From Pseudemcibacter sp038106445 (lineage in GTDB: Bacteria; Pseudomonadota; Alphaproteobacteria; Sphingomonadales; Emcibacteraceae): 64,000 nucleotides of DNA. Position numbers and translations under genes: made by a program. The notes below the pieces were generated by a model, which did no database searches, was not told the origin of the DNA, and worked only from the letters and a program-made list of their open reading frames with translations. The number at the start of each line of letters is the position of its first letter. The stretch's first letter is position 1. The DNA is taken from contig JAYODU010000001.1 in assembly GCA_038106445.1 (NCBI GenBank), forward strand, positions 62,001 to 126,000. Direction: 5' to 3'. Below are positions 34,492-42,585 of this stretch, piece after piece.

Positions 34492-35193
34492 ATGAAAACA
34501 CTTGAAAATATTCAGGGAAGCCGCATCTATGGCCGCCGTCATGGCAAGTCTTTAAAAAAGGCGAGTGCCGAGCGATTTGAAACATATTTTCCCAGATATT
34601 CTATTGAGGTTGACGAAAAGGGTCTTTTAGATCCCACTGTGTTATTTGATCATGATCCAAAAAGTGTCTGGCTGGAGATTGGCTTTGGTAAAGGGGAGCA
34701 TCTAATTGCACAGGCAAAGCAAAATCCGGATATAGGGTTTATTGGATGCGAACCATTTGTTAATGGCGTATCGGGCCTTATTGATCAGTTGGTAAAAGAA
34801 GATGTTCATAATATCCGCATTTTTATGGATGATGCGCGGTTACTTATGGATGCATTGCCTGTAAATTCAATATCACGTGCCTTTATACTGTTCCCTGATC
34901 CCTGGAGAAAAAAAAGACATTATAAAAGAAGGGTTGTCAGCCCGGGTAATGTAGATGTGCTTTCCAATTTATTAAAACCGGGCTCCGAGCTCAGGATCGG
35001 CACAGACCACCATGATTATTGCCGGTGGATTTTGGCACGGATGCTGGAAAATGAACATTTTGAATGGATATCTGAGCGGCCGTCAGACTGGCATATTAGG
35101 CCTGCGGACTGGCCGGCAACCCGTTACGAATTGAAAGCGTTAAAAGAAGGTCGAAAAAGCGCTTATTTAACCTTCGTACGGAAACTTTCCTGA
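34492..35193 (+). CDS. trmB: tRNA (guanine-46 N7)-methyltransferase
   Basis: Methylates G46 of tRNA using SAM. The 233-residue protein has the class I SAM motif WLEIGFGKGEHLI and the family block FILFPDPWRKKRHYKRR, plus a C-terminal TRYELKALKEGR segment. It is 36 bases downstream of metK, so the gene sits beside its cofactor supply. The upstream ribosome site is weak. It precedes the rimP leader, which seems to start a new transcript. Confidence 0.94.
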   Translation: MKTLENIQGSRIYGRRHGKSLKKASAERFETYFPRYSIEVDEKGLLDPTVLFDHDPKSVWLEIGFGKGEHLIAQAKQNPDIGFIGCEPFVNGVSGLIDQLVKEDVHNIRIFMDDARLLMDALPVNSISRAFILFPDPWRKKRHYKRRVVSPGNVDVLSNLLKPGSELRIGTDHHDYCRWILARMLENEHFEWISERPSDWHIRPADWPATRYELKALKEGRKSAYLTFVRKLS

Positions 35194-35241
35194 AACCGGA
35201 CTAATTAGCTTAATACTGGGAAGCAGAATATAATAAAGAGC

Positions 35242-35270
35242 TTGAAGTTCTCTAAAATTACTCTTATATG
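35242..35270 (+). promoter_or_regulatory. Candidate promoter of the rimP-nusA-infB operon
   Basis: TTGAAG (35242-35247), a 17-base spacer, and TATATG (35265-35270). The predicted start near 35277 would give a ~90-base leader that includes the hairpin at 35310-35340. Pattern-based call. Confidence 0.5.
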
Positions 35271-35309
35271 TATAAATATCCGAATCACTGTAAATTTAAA
35301 ATTTTTGGT

Positions 35310-35340
35310 GCGGGCAAGTGTTTCACTGGCCTGCTTTTTT
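35310..35340 (+). terminator. Terminator-like leader hairpin upstream of rimP (putative attenuator)
   Basis: GCGGGCAAGTG (35310-35320) pairs with CACTGGCCTGC (35324-35334). That is 10 pairs, including one G-U, with one A-G mismatch and a TTT loop, followed directly by six T. It has the form of an intrinsic terminator placed between the candidate promoter and the rimP start. As nothing else is transcribed before it, a read-through or attenuation role is likely. Confidence 0.7.
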
Positions 35341-35366
35341 GTTTGTACCTATAAGAATACTGGATA

Positions 35367-35873
35367 ATGACAATGTCATCTGATCTGACGAATAAAATTG
35401 CGAAGATGATAGAACCGACAATAGAAGCGTTGGGTTACGAACTTGTTCGTGTGCAGATTTTTAGTTCTCCACGCGGAGAAGCATCTACGTTGCAGATAAT
35501 GGTGGAAGCAGAAGATGGCACAATGACAGTTGATGGTTGTGCAAAAGTAAGTCGTGAAATTTCATTGATATTAGATGTAGAAGACCCGATTGACAGTGAA
35601 TATGTACTTGAGGTCAGTTCTCCCGGTTTGGATAGGCCATTAACGCGGTTAAAGGATTTTTCCAATTATGCGGGATATGAAACCAAAGTTGAAATGAAGC
35701 AGGCGGTGAGTAACAGGAAACGATACAGCGGCATATTACGCGGGACGGAAGAGAATATGATTTTAATGGATGTTGATGGAGAGCAAGTCAAACTTAATTT
35801 CCAAGACGTTCTGAAAGCAAAATTGGTAATGACAGATGAATTGATAGCAATGGCATCACGCAAGCCATCATAA
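35367..35873 (+). CDS. rimP: Ribosome maturation factor RimP
   Basis: Needed for 30S subunit maturation. The 168-residue protein has the N-terminal alpha/beta domain (GYELVRVQIF, DGCAKVSREISLILDVEDPI, YVLEVSSPGLDRPL) and the C-terminal SH3-like domain (from about residue 95). ATG 35367 and ATG 35373 are both possible starts, and the ribosome site is weak. It is the first gene of the rimP-nusA-ylxR-infB cluster and is bracketed by two terminator-like hairpins. Confidence 0.94.
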   Translation: MTMSSDLTNKIAKMIEPTIEALGYELVRVQIFSSPRGEASTLQIMVEAEDGTMTVDGCAKVSREISLILDVEDPIDSEYVLEVSSPGLDRPLTRLKDFSNYAGYETKVEMKQAVSNRKRYSGILRGTEENMILMDVDGEQVKLNFQDVLKAKLVMTDELIAMASRKPS

Positions 35874-35902
35874 TGTAAAATTACCGTAAGAAAAGGATGA
35901 TA

Positions 35903-35926
35903 GTGGTCCATAGGGATCCACTTTTT
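35903..35926 (+). terminator. Hairpin with U-tract between rimP and nusA (putative attenuator)
   Basis: GTGGTCC (35903-35909) pairs with GGATCCAC (35914-35921) with one bulged T and an ATAG loop, followed by TTTTT (35922-35926). It lies in the 71-base rimP-nusA gap, just before the nusA ribosome site. It is weaker than the leader hairpin; a partial terminator is plausible. Confidence 0.55.
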
Positions 35927-35944
35927 AATACTGGAGCAAAAAGT

Positions 35945-37504
35945 ATGACAGCAGTAAGTGCAAACAGACTTGAATTACTACAAATTTCCGATGCGGTAGC
36001 ACGTGAGAAAAGTATCGATAAGGAAATTGTTCTTGGGGCGATGGAAGAAGCTATTCAAAAAGCTGCAAGATCCCGGTATGGTATGGAAAATGAAATTAAA
36101 GCGCATATAGACCGCAAAACAGGCGATATAAAACTTTATCGTGTTCTTGAAGTCGTGGAAAATGTAGAAAACCATTCCACGGAAATTACGGTCAAGGATG
36201 CGGGCCAGTTCAAGGAAAATGCAGCTATCGGTGACATACTTGCCGATGAACTTCCCGCAATTGATTTTGGTCGTGTTGCTGCACAAACAGCTAAACAGGT
36301 TATTGTGCAAAAAGTCCGTGAAGCAGAGCGTGCGCGCCAGTATGACGAATATAAAGACAAGATTGGTGATCTTATCAACGGTGTGGTCAAGCGCGTTGAA
36401 TATGGAAATGTTATTGTAGATTTGGGATCTGCAGAAGCGATTATCCGCCGTGATCAGCTCATACCACGTGAACATATTCGAAACGGAGAACGCGTCAGGG
36501 CAATTATCCTTGATGTTCGTGAAGAACAACGTGGTCCGCAGATATTCCTGTCAAGAAGCCATCCCGATTTTATGGCAAAACTTTTTGCAGGTGAAGTACC
36601 GGAAATCTACGATGGTGTTATCGCTATTGTTGGTGTTAGCCGTGACCCGGGTAGCAGAGCGAAAATCGCAGTAATGAGCAACGATCCGAGCATTGATCCT
36701 GTTGGGGCGTGTGTTGGTATGCGAGGAAGCCGTGTACAGGCGGTTGTGGAAGAATTACAGGGTGAAAAAATAGACATCATTCAATGGTCGCCAGATCCCG
36801 CGACTTATATCATTCGTGCACTGGCACCTGCCAATGTTTCAAAAGTTGTGATTGATGAGGATGCTGGGCGAATGGACGTTGTCGTTGGTGAAGATCAGCT
36901 GAGTTTGGCCATAGGCCGCCGCGGTCAGAATGTTCGTCTTGCGTCGCAGTTAACGGGCTGGCAGGTAGACATCATGACAGAGGCGGATGAAAGTGAGCGC
37001 CGCCAGGCTGAATATAAGGAGCGCAGTGAACTCTTTATGGAAAATCTTGATGTTGATGAAACCCTCGCGCTCCTTCTGGTGGGAGAAGGGTTCAGAAACC
37101 TTGAAGAAGTTGCCTATGTGGCCCCTGAAGAATTTGCTGGAATTGAAGGGTTTGATATGGCTCTTGTTGAAGAGTTGCAGTCTCGCGCACGGGAAGCGCT
37201 TGGTTCTATAGCAGAGGCGGCAGAAATCAAACGTGTTGAACTTGGTGTTAGTGATGAGCTTGCAACAATAGAGGGCCTTACGGCTCCCATGCTTGTAACG
37301 CTTGGCGAAGCCGGCATTAAAACGCTTGATGACTTTGGTGATCTGGCAGGTGATGAACTTACGAGTCCGGAAGACGGCATTTTACGTGATTATGACCTGA
37401 CCCTTGAGCAGGCCAATGAAATGGTTATGGCGGCGCGGGCGCACTGGTTTGAAGACGAAAATGAAGCAGAAGCAGAAGAAACTGTTTCTGAAACTGCAGA
37501 TTAA
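35945..37504 (+). CDS. nusA: Transcription termination/antitermination factor NusA
   Basis: Binds RNA polymerase and nascent RNA, promoting pausing, intrinsic termination and antitermination. The 519 residues comprise the N-terminal RNAP-binding domain (to about 130), S1 (about 135-200, GVVKRVEYGNVIVDLG), two KH domains (about 225-345, including AIGRRGQNVRLAS) and two acidic helix-hairpin-helix repeats at the C-terminus. I start at ATG 35945, which has GGAG upstream and the conserved opening MTAVSANRLELLQ. An in-frame ATG at 35897 adds 16 unrelated residues across the hairpin at 35903. Confidence 0.95.
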   Translation: MTAVSANRLELLQISDAVAREKSIDKEIVLGAMEEAIQKAARSRYGMENEIKAHIDRKTGDIKLYRVLEVVENVENHSTEITVKDAGQFKENAAIGDILADELPAIDFGRVAAQTAKQVIVQKVREAERARQYDEYKDKIGDLINGVVKRVEYGNVIVDLGSAEAIIRRDQLIPREHIRNGERVRAIILDVREEQRGPQIFLSRSHPDFMAKLFAGEVPEIYDGVIAIVGVSRDPGSRAKIAVMSNDPSIDPVGACVGMRGSRVQAVVEELQGEKIDIIQWSPDPATYIIRALAPANVSKVVIDEDAGRMDVVVGEDQLSLAIGRRGQNVRLASQLTGWQVDIMTEADESERRQAEYKERSELFMENLDVDETLALLLVGEGFRNLEEVAYVAPEEFAGIEGFDMALVEELQSRAREALGSIAEAAEIKRVELGVSDELATIEGLTAPMLVTLGEAGIKTLDDFGDLAGDELTSPEDGILRDYDLTLEQANEMVMAARAHWFEDENEAEAEETVSETAD

Positions 37505-37515
37505 GGTGATGTTTA

Positions 37516-38154
37516 GTGGCCAAGGAAGTAAGAATGCGAAAATGTCTGGTCACAGGAGGCGTTTATTCATCACCTGAATTAATAAGATTTGTATGTGCCC
37601 CATCGGGACAAATTACGCCTGATGTTGCCGCAAAACTGCCAGGAAGAGGATGTTGGGTTCATGCAGATCGAGAAGCGTTGCAAAAGGCGATTGAAAAAAA
37701 ACTTTTAATGCGTTTTGGTAATTTGGCATTTTCGGACAAGTTACAAAAAGGCTTAGATGTGCCGGCAGTCAATAATGTAGTAAAGGCTTCTGTACCGGAT
37801 GACTTACTGGAACAGATCGAAAATCTGCTAAAAAGAAGGTGCCTGGAATATTTGAGCCTTGCCAACAGAGCCGGATTGCTGATCATAGGGTTTGAAAAAG
37901 TAAGAGCAGCCCTGATGAGTGGTAAAACAGATGTTCTCATTGTGGCAAAGGACGGCGCGGATAACGGGCGCAATAAAATATGCCAGGGACTTGATAATTT
38001 AAAAGTTTTCGATATGTTTTGCCGGGATGATTTAAGTAAGGCTACAGGCCGGGAAAATTCTGTAAATATTGCAGTGCTTCCAGGTGGCCTAAGAAAAAGT
38101 TTATTAAGGGAAATGGCCCGTTATGAACTGTCGAGAAAAAAGGTTATAAACTAG
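37516..38154 (+). CDS. ylxR: YlxR/DUF448 RNA-binding protein with L7Ae-like C-terminus
   Basis: 212 residues. The N-terminal YlxR domain (about 5-85) shows RKCLVTGGVYSSPELIRFV and LPGRGCWVHADREAL. The C-terminal half (about 95-200) resembles an L7Ae-type fold (LANRAGLLIIGFEKVRAAL). Such fusions are standard in alphaproteobacteria at this position. It probably binds structured RNA in translation or transcription; the role is not settled. GTG 37516 follows the nusA stop by 11 bases with AAGGTGAT as ribosome site. Confidence 0.88.
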   Translation: MAKEVRMRKCLVTGGVYSSPELIRFVCAPSGQITPDVAAKLPGRGCWVHADREALQKAIEKKLLMRFGNLAFSDKLQKGLDVPAVNNVVKASVPDDLLEQIENLLKRRCLEYLSLANRAGLLIIGFEKVRAALMSGKTDVLIVAKDGADNGRNKICQGLDNLKVFDMFCRDDLSKATGRENSVNIAVLPGGLRKSLLREMARYELSRKKVIN

Positions 38155-38212
38155 AACCAATAATTGTTATTTTATGTTAAAAGGTAAAATTGGTTTTTAA
38201 GGCGATATAAGA

Positions 38213-40756
38213 ATGAGCGAAGATAAAAATAAAAAAGCACCCCTGACGACATCTGGACGTAAAACACTTCAGATGAAGCCATCTGGCGCGCTTGGAGCCG
38301 GCAGCAGCGCAGGTGGTGTTGTTGTACACCGCAAAAAGAAACTTATAATGCCGGGTCAGGCCCCTGTTGCAGAAACCAAGACTGTTGTGCCAAAGTCCAT
38401 AATTAAGCCTGCCTTTAATGCTGGTAAGAAAGCACCTTCTTCAGCACCCGTAGAAGATAAATCCGCGGGCGGTCTTTCCGAAAGTGAACGTGACAAAAGA
38501 GCTAAGGTTCTTGAAAAAGCCCAAAAAGAAACTGAAGAGAGGGCAAAGCGGGCGGCAGAACAGGCAAAAAGAAAGGCAGTAGAAGAAGCCGCACTTTCTG
38601 AACGCCGTGCAAAGGAAGAGGCAGAAAATAAAAATAAACCTCAAACTGTGCAAAAGCCTGAAAAAGAAACTGATGCTGAACAGGCAAAGCGTCTTGCGGA
38701 TCTTGAAGTAAAAAGAAAAGCAGAAGAAGATGCAGCCAAGATTGTAGAGGCGGAAGCAGCCGCAGCGAAACTCGCTGCCGGAACACCAGTTAAAATAAAG
38801 GATGTTCCCAAAAAAGATATTGAGCAATTAAAAAAATCGGAAGTCAGGAAAAGCCGCGCTGATGAAACGCGCCGCCGAAGTGGGCGTCTCACTGTTATGC
38901 AGGCCCTATCCGATAACATGGAGCGCCAACGTAGCCTCGCATCATTAAAACGAAAACGTGCCAAGGAAAAACGACAAAGCGGATTGGTTGAGCCGGCTAA
39001 AAAAATCTACCGCGAGGTTGTGGTTCCGGATCATATTACGGTTGCGGAACTGGCCAATCGTATGACTGAAAAAACCAACGATGTTATTCGCTCTCTTATG
39101 AAAATGGGCGTAATGTCAGCAGCAGGTGATGAAGTTGATCACGACGTCGCAGAACTAATTGTTGAAGAATTTGGTCATAAGCTTAAACGCATTAGCGCAT
39201 CAGATGTAGAACTTGATCTTTCCGGTCCTGAAGACACAGAAGATGATCTGCTGCCACGTGCGCCCGTTGTGACTGTAATGGGGCATGTTGATCATGGTAA
39301 AACATCGATTTTGGATGCCCTTAGAAAAACTAGTGTGACGGAAGGTGAAGCTGGTGGTATCACCCAGCATATTGGTGCGTATCAGGTTAAAATGGCGAAT
39401 GGGGATAAAATTACATTTCTGGATACACCTGGACATGCTGCTTTTACAGCCATGCGTGCCCGTGGTGCCCAAGTGACGGATATTGTGATTTTGGTTGTAG
39501 CGGCAGATGATGGTATTATGCCACAAACGATTGAAGCTATCAGCCATGCAAAATCCGCGGAAGTGCCAATTGTTGTTGCAATTAACAAAATGGACGCGCC
39601 AGGCGCAAACGCGATGAAAGTTCGTCAGGATCTTCTACAGCATGACGTTTTTGTTGAAAGTATGGGTGGAGAGGTTCTGGATATAGAAGTATCCGCGAAG
39701 CAGGGCACGGGCCTTGATAAATTGGAGGAAGCAATTCTTCTTCAGGCGGAACTCAATGACCTTAAAGCCAACCCAAATCGGACAGCAGAGGGCGTAGTCG
39801 TCGAAGCGAAACTCGATAAGGGTCGTGGTGCAGTATCAACAGTTATCGTTCAACGCGGAACACTGAAAGTTGGCGACGTTTTGGTTGCGGGCACATCATG
39901 GGGCAAAATTCGTGCGCTTGTTGATGATCGGGGTTTGCAAGTTAAAGAAGCGAGGCCTTCAACCCCCGTAGAAATACTCGGCCTCGATCCAGCACCTGGT
40001 GCAGGTGATGATTTTGTTGTTGTTGATGATGAGGCAAAGGCACGTAGCATTGTTGATTTCAGGCTTAACAGACTTAAGAATGAACAAAACAAAACACCTG
40101 CGGCAAGTCTTGAGAATATGTTTGATAAGCTCAAGGAAGCTGAAATTTCAACGGTTCCAATTCTCCTAAAAGCGGATGTACAGGGCTCAGTAGGTGCAAT
40201 TATATCATCGCTAGAGCAACTCAATACCGATGAAGTAAAATGTAAAATAGTTCATAGTGGCGTTGGTGGTATTAGCGAAACGGATGTTGGCCTTGCAATT
40301 GCGACAGGCGCGCCTGTGATTGGTTTTAATGTTCGCGCAAGTCGGAATGCTGCGGATCTTGCTCAAAAAGAAGGTGTGGAAATTCGTTATTATTCGATCA
40401 TTTATGACCTGATTGATGATATAAAAGCCGTGATGTCTGGAATGCTTGCGCCAGAAATTAAAGAAACAATTATTGGTACCGCAGAAATCCTTGATATCTT
40501 TAATGCCGGCAAGGGCAAGGCTGCAGGTTGTTTGGTAACCAGCGGCGTTGTGCGCCAGGGTGCTAAAGCAAGACTACTTCGTGATGATACAGTGGTCTAT
40601 GAAGGGGATCTTGGTTCGCTTCGTCGTTTCAAAGATGCAGTAAAAGAAGTTGAAAGCGGTGTTGAATGCGGAATGAATTTCACCAGTTATAATGATATGA
40701 AGATTGGTGATGTTATTGAATGTTATGAAGTAGAGGAAATAGAACGTAACCTCTAG
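38213..40756 (+). CDS. infB: Translation initiation factor IF-2
   Basis: GTPase that brings fMet-tRNA to the 30S subunit and promotes subunit joining. The 847 residues start with a low-complexity Lys/Glu/Ala-rich region (about 40-270). The conserved IF2_N-type segment and the G domain follow: G1 GHVDHGKT at about 357-364, G3 DTPGH and G4 NKMD (about 459-462). Domains II-IV complete the C-terminus. Its antisense frames give long spurious open frames because of the Lys/Glu codons. Confidence 0.97.
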   Translation: MSEDKNKKAPLTTSGRKTLQMKPSGALGAGSSAGGVVVHRKKKLIMPGQAPVAETKTVVPKSIIKPAFNAGKKAPSSAPVEDKSAGGLSESERDKRAKVLEKAQKETEERAKRAAEQAKRKAVEEAALSERRAKEEAENKNKPQTVQKPEKETDAEQAKRLADLEVKRKAEEDAAKIVEAEAAAAKLAAGTPVKIKDVPKKDIEQLKKSEVRKSRADETRRRSGRLTVMQALSDNMERQRSLASLKRKRAKEKRQSGLVEPAKKIYREVVVPDHITVAELANRMTEKTNDVIRSLMKMGVMSAAGDEVDHDVAELIVEEFGHKLKRISASDVELDLSGPEDTEDDLLPRAPVVTVMGHVDHGKTSILDALRKTSVTEGEAGGITQHIGAYQVKMANGDKITFLDTPGHAAFTAMRARGAQVTDIVILVVAADDGIMPQTIEAISHAKSAEVPIVVAINKMDAPGANAMKVRQDLLQHDVFVESMGGEVLDIEVSAKQGTGLDKLEEAILLQAELNDLKANPNRTAEGVVVEAKLDKGRGAVSTVIVQRGTLKVGDVLVAGTSWGKIRALVDDRGLQVKEARPSTPVEILGLDPAPGAGDDFVVVDDEAKARSIVDFRLNRLKNEQNKTPAASLENMFDKLKEAEISTVPILLKADVQGSVGAIISSLEQLNTDEVKCKIVHSGVGGISETDVGLAIATGAPVIGFNVRASRNAADLAQKEGVEIRYYSIIYDLIDDIKAVMSGMLAPEIKETIIGTAEILDIFNAGKGKAAGCLVTSGVVRQGAKARLLRDDTVVYEGDLGSLRRFKDAVKEVESGVECGMNFTSYNDMKIGDVIECYEVEEIERNL

Positions 40757-40784
40757 AACGAGTGACGGAAACTGGATTAATATC

Positions 40785-40813
40785 GGCTTCCCGTTTTCTT
40801 CGGGAAGCCTTTT
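40785..40813 (+). terminator. Rho-independent terminator between infB and rbfA
   Basis: A perfect 9-bp stem GGCTTCCCG (40785-40793) / CGGGAAGCC (40801-40809) with a 7-base loop is followed by TTTT. It lies inside the otherwise continuous rimP-to-pnp cluster, so some transcripts probably end here and rbfA-truB expression depends on read-through or an unseen promoter. Confidence 0.8.
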
Positions 40814-40831
40814 AATCTTGGGGATATGATA

Positions 40832-41239
40832 ATGGCAAAATCAAGATTTTCAAACGATGCTGGGCCTAGTCACCGCGTGCTAAGGGTTGGTGAAAATATT
40901 CGTCATGCTCTGGCCGAGATTCTGTCACGCGGAGAAATCAGGGACGAAACACTTAATAATGTATCAATTACGGTAACAGAAGTTAGATGTAGTCCAGATT
41001 TAAGAAATGCTACTGCATTTGTTATGCCCCTTGGCGGCATAAATGAAGCTGCGATCGTTGGTGCATTAAATGCAAATAGTAAATATATCCGGGGTCAACT
41101 TTCCAAATTGGTTAGAATGAAATATCTGCCCAACCTAAAATTTAGTTCTGATCATAGCTTCGATGAGGCCGACCATATTGAAGCACTTTTAAATAGTGCG
41201 CATGTGGCGCAGGATCTTCAGAAAAAGGAAGCTGAATAA
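40832..41239 (+). CDS. rbfA: 30S ribosome-binding factor RbfA
   Basis: Late 30S assembly factor that binds near the 5' helix of 16S rRNA. The 135-residue KH-type protein shows GENIRHALAEILSRGEI, TEVRCSPDLRNATAFVMPLG and LPNLKFSSDHSFDEADHIE. ATG 40832 has GGGG at eight bases. An ATG at 40826 is in frame but too close to that site. It ends 6 bases before truB. Confidence 0.95.
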   Translation: MAKSRFSNDAGPSHRVLRVGENIRHALAEILSRGEIRDETLNNVSITVTEVRCSPDLRNATAFVMPLGGINEAAIVGALNANSKYIRGQLSKLVRMKYLPNLKFSSDHSFDEADHIEALLNSAHVAQDLQKKEAE

Positions 41240-41245
41240 ACATTT

Positions 41246-42166
41246 ATGGCCAGAAAACATAAGGGCAAAAAAATAGATGGTTGGGTTGTCATTGACAAAC
41301 CCCTAGGGATGGGGTCCACAAAGGTTGTAAGTAAGTGTCGCTATCTGACTAATGCGAAAAAGGCCGGGCATGCGGGTACATTGGATCCCCTGGCAACAGG
41401 AGTATTACCGATTGCTTTTGGGGAAGCAACCAAAACAATCCCCTATATTATGGATGCTCGAAAAACCTATCAATTTACGGTTAAATGGGGCGAAGCCCGT
41501 GCGACGGACGATTTGGAAGGGGAAATAACACAGATAAGTGATGTCAGGCCGCTTACAGACGATATAATAAAAGCACTACCGGTATTTATGGGTCAGATTA
41601 AACAGGTGCCTCCCGCTTACAGCGCTATCAAAATAGACGGAAAACGGGCATATTCCCTTGCCCGTGCGGGTGAAACCGTGGACATTAAAGTACGCGAGGT
41701 AGAAATTTTTGATCTGAAACTTTTAGAAAATACAGTTGATGAGGCAACCTTTGAAATGACATGTTCAAAAGGTACCTATGTAAGGTCAATGGGACGTGAT
41801 CTGGCGTTAAAATTAGGAACATTTGGCCATATAGTGCACCTTAGGCGTACTAAAGTCGGGCCATTTGATTTATCAGGTACGATTTCACTGGTAAAGCTGG
41901 AAGAATTAGTACATAGTGCGCCGCTTGAAGAGTGGATTCTTAATGTTATGACCGTGCTAGACGACATCTTGGCATTGGCCGTAACGAAAGAGCAGGCAGA
42001 CTTTCTTAAAAATGGCGGGTTTATTTCGCTAGCAGATTTGGAAAGTTGCTTACCGCTTTCAAGCACATCAGGTCAAACGCTGAGGGCCATAGAAGGTGAC
42101 AAACTAATTGCCCTTTGTGAAATCAGCAACACATATTTGAAACCGGTGCGCGTTTTTAATTTATAA
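41246..42166 (+). CDS. truB: tRNA pseudouridine-55 synthase
   Basis: Converts U55 of tRNAs to pseudouridine. The 306-residue protein has DGWVVIDKPLGMGST, the catalytic Asp47 in GHAGTLDPLATGVLP, and AYSAIKIDGKRAYSLAR. The TruB C-terminal domain is shorter than a PUA-complete form but typical of alphaproteobacteria. It is followed by rpsO after 25 bases. Confidence 0.95.
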   Translation: MARKHKGKKIDGWVVIDKPLGMGSTKVVSKCRYLTNAKKAGHAGTLDPLATGVLPIAFGEATKTIPYIMDARKTYQFTVKWGEARATDDLEGEITQISDVRPLTDDIIKALPVFMGQIKQVPPAYSAIKIDGKRAYSLARAGETVDIKVREVEIFDLKLLENTVDEATFEMTCSKGTYVRSMGRDLALKLGTFGHIVHLRRTKVGPFDLSGTISLVKLEELVHSAPLEEWILNVMTVLDDILALAVTKEQADFLKNGGFISLADLESCLPLSSTSGQTLRAIEGDKLIALCEISNTYLKPVRVFNL

Positions 42167-42191
42167 CTTTAAATTATTAAAGGAGTTATCG

Positions 42192-42461
42192 ATGTCGATT
42201 ACTGCAGAAAAAAAGCAGGAACTGATTAAACAGTATGCCGTTAAAGACGGTGATACAGGTTCCCCTGAAGTTCAAGTCGCAATTCTGACACATAGAATTG
42301 CTCTTCTAACAGAACACTTTAAAACACACAACAAAGATAATCATTCACGTCGCGGTCTTCTAATGCTTGTAAATAAGCGCCGCAAACTTCTTGATTATCT
42401 AAAGAAAAAAGACGACGGCCGCTATCAGGCATTGATCGGCAGTCTTGGTCTGCGTAAGTAA
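42192..42461 (+). CDS. rpsO: 30S ribosomal protein S15
   Basis: An 89-residue primary 16S rRNA-binding protein with the four-helix S15 signature: GDTGSPEVQVAILTHRI, HNKDNHSRRGLLMLVNKRRKLL and YLKKKDDGRYQALI. A strong AAAGGAG ribosome site precedes ATG 42192. In other bacteria S15 represses its own translation through its leader RNA; here the leader overlaps the truB end and no matching structure was assigned. Confidence 0.98.
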   Translation: MSITAEKKQELIKQYAVKDGDTGSPEVQVAILTHRIALLTEHFKTHNKDNHSRRGLLMLVNKRRKLLDYLKKKDDGRYQALIGSLGLRK

Positions 42462-42517
42462 GAAAAGAATATATATGAATGCATGGCCATAGGGGTTGTG
42501 TAAAGGCTTTTTGATCA

Positions 42518-42546
42518 GTGGGTCCGGGGATGGGCCTTGGACCCAC
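42518..42546 (+). promoter_or_regulatory. pnp leader stem-loop (likely RNase processing site)
   Basis: A perfect 8-bp GTGGGTCC (42518-42525) / GGACCCAC (42539-42546) stem with a 13-base GC-rich loop lies 40 bases before pnp. There is no following U-tract, so it is not a classic terminator. In Escherichia coli the rpsO-pnp gap holds an RNase III-cleaved hairpin used in PNPase autoregulation; the position here is equivalent. Confidence 0.6.
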
Positions 42547-42585
42547 CGAACAAAAATTATAGCCGTTGAAAATAGAGAAATATAA

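Noticed and set aside
35978..36529. 183-codon minus-strand open frame opposite nusA
   Set aside because: Fully antisense to a conserved gene, Phe/Ile/Asn-rich with no recognisable domain.
38441..38964. Long antisense open frames opposite the N-terminal part of infB
   Set aside because: They arise from the Lys/Glu/Ala-rich coding strand, giving Phe/Leu/Cys-rich low-complexity protein; no ribosome site and no homology-like features.
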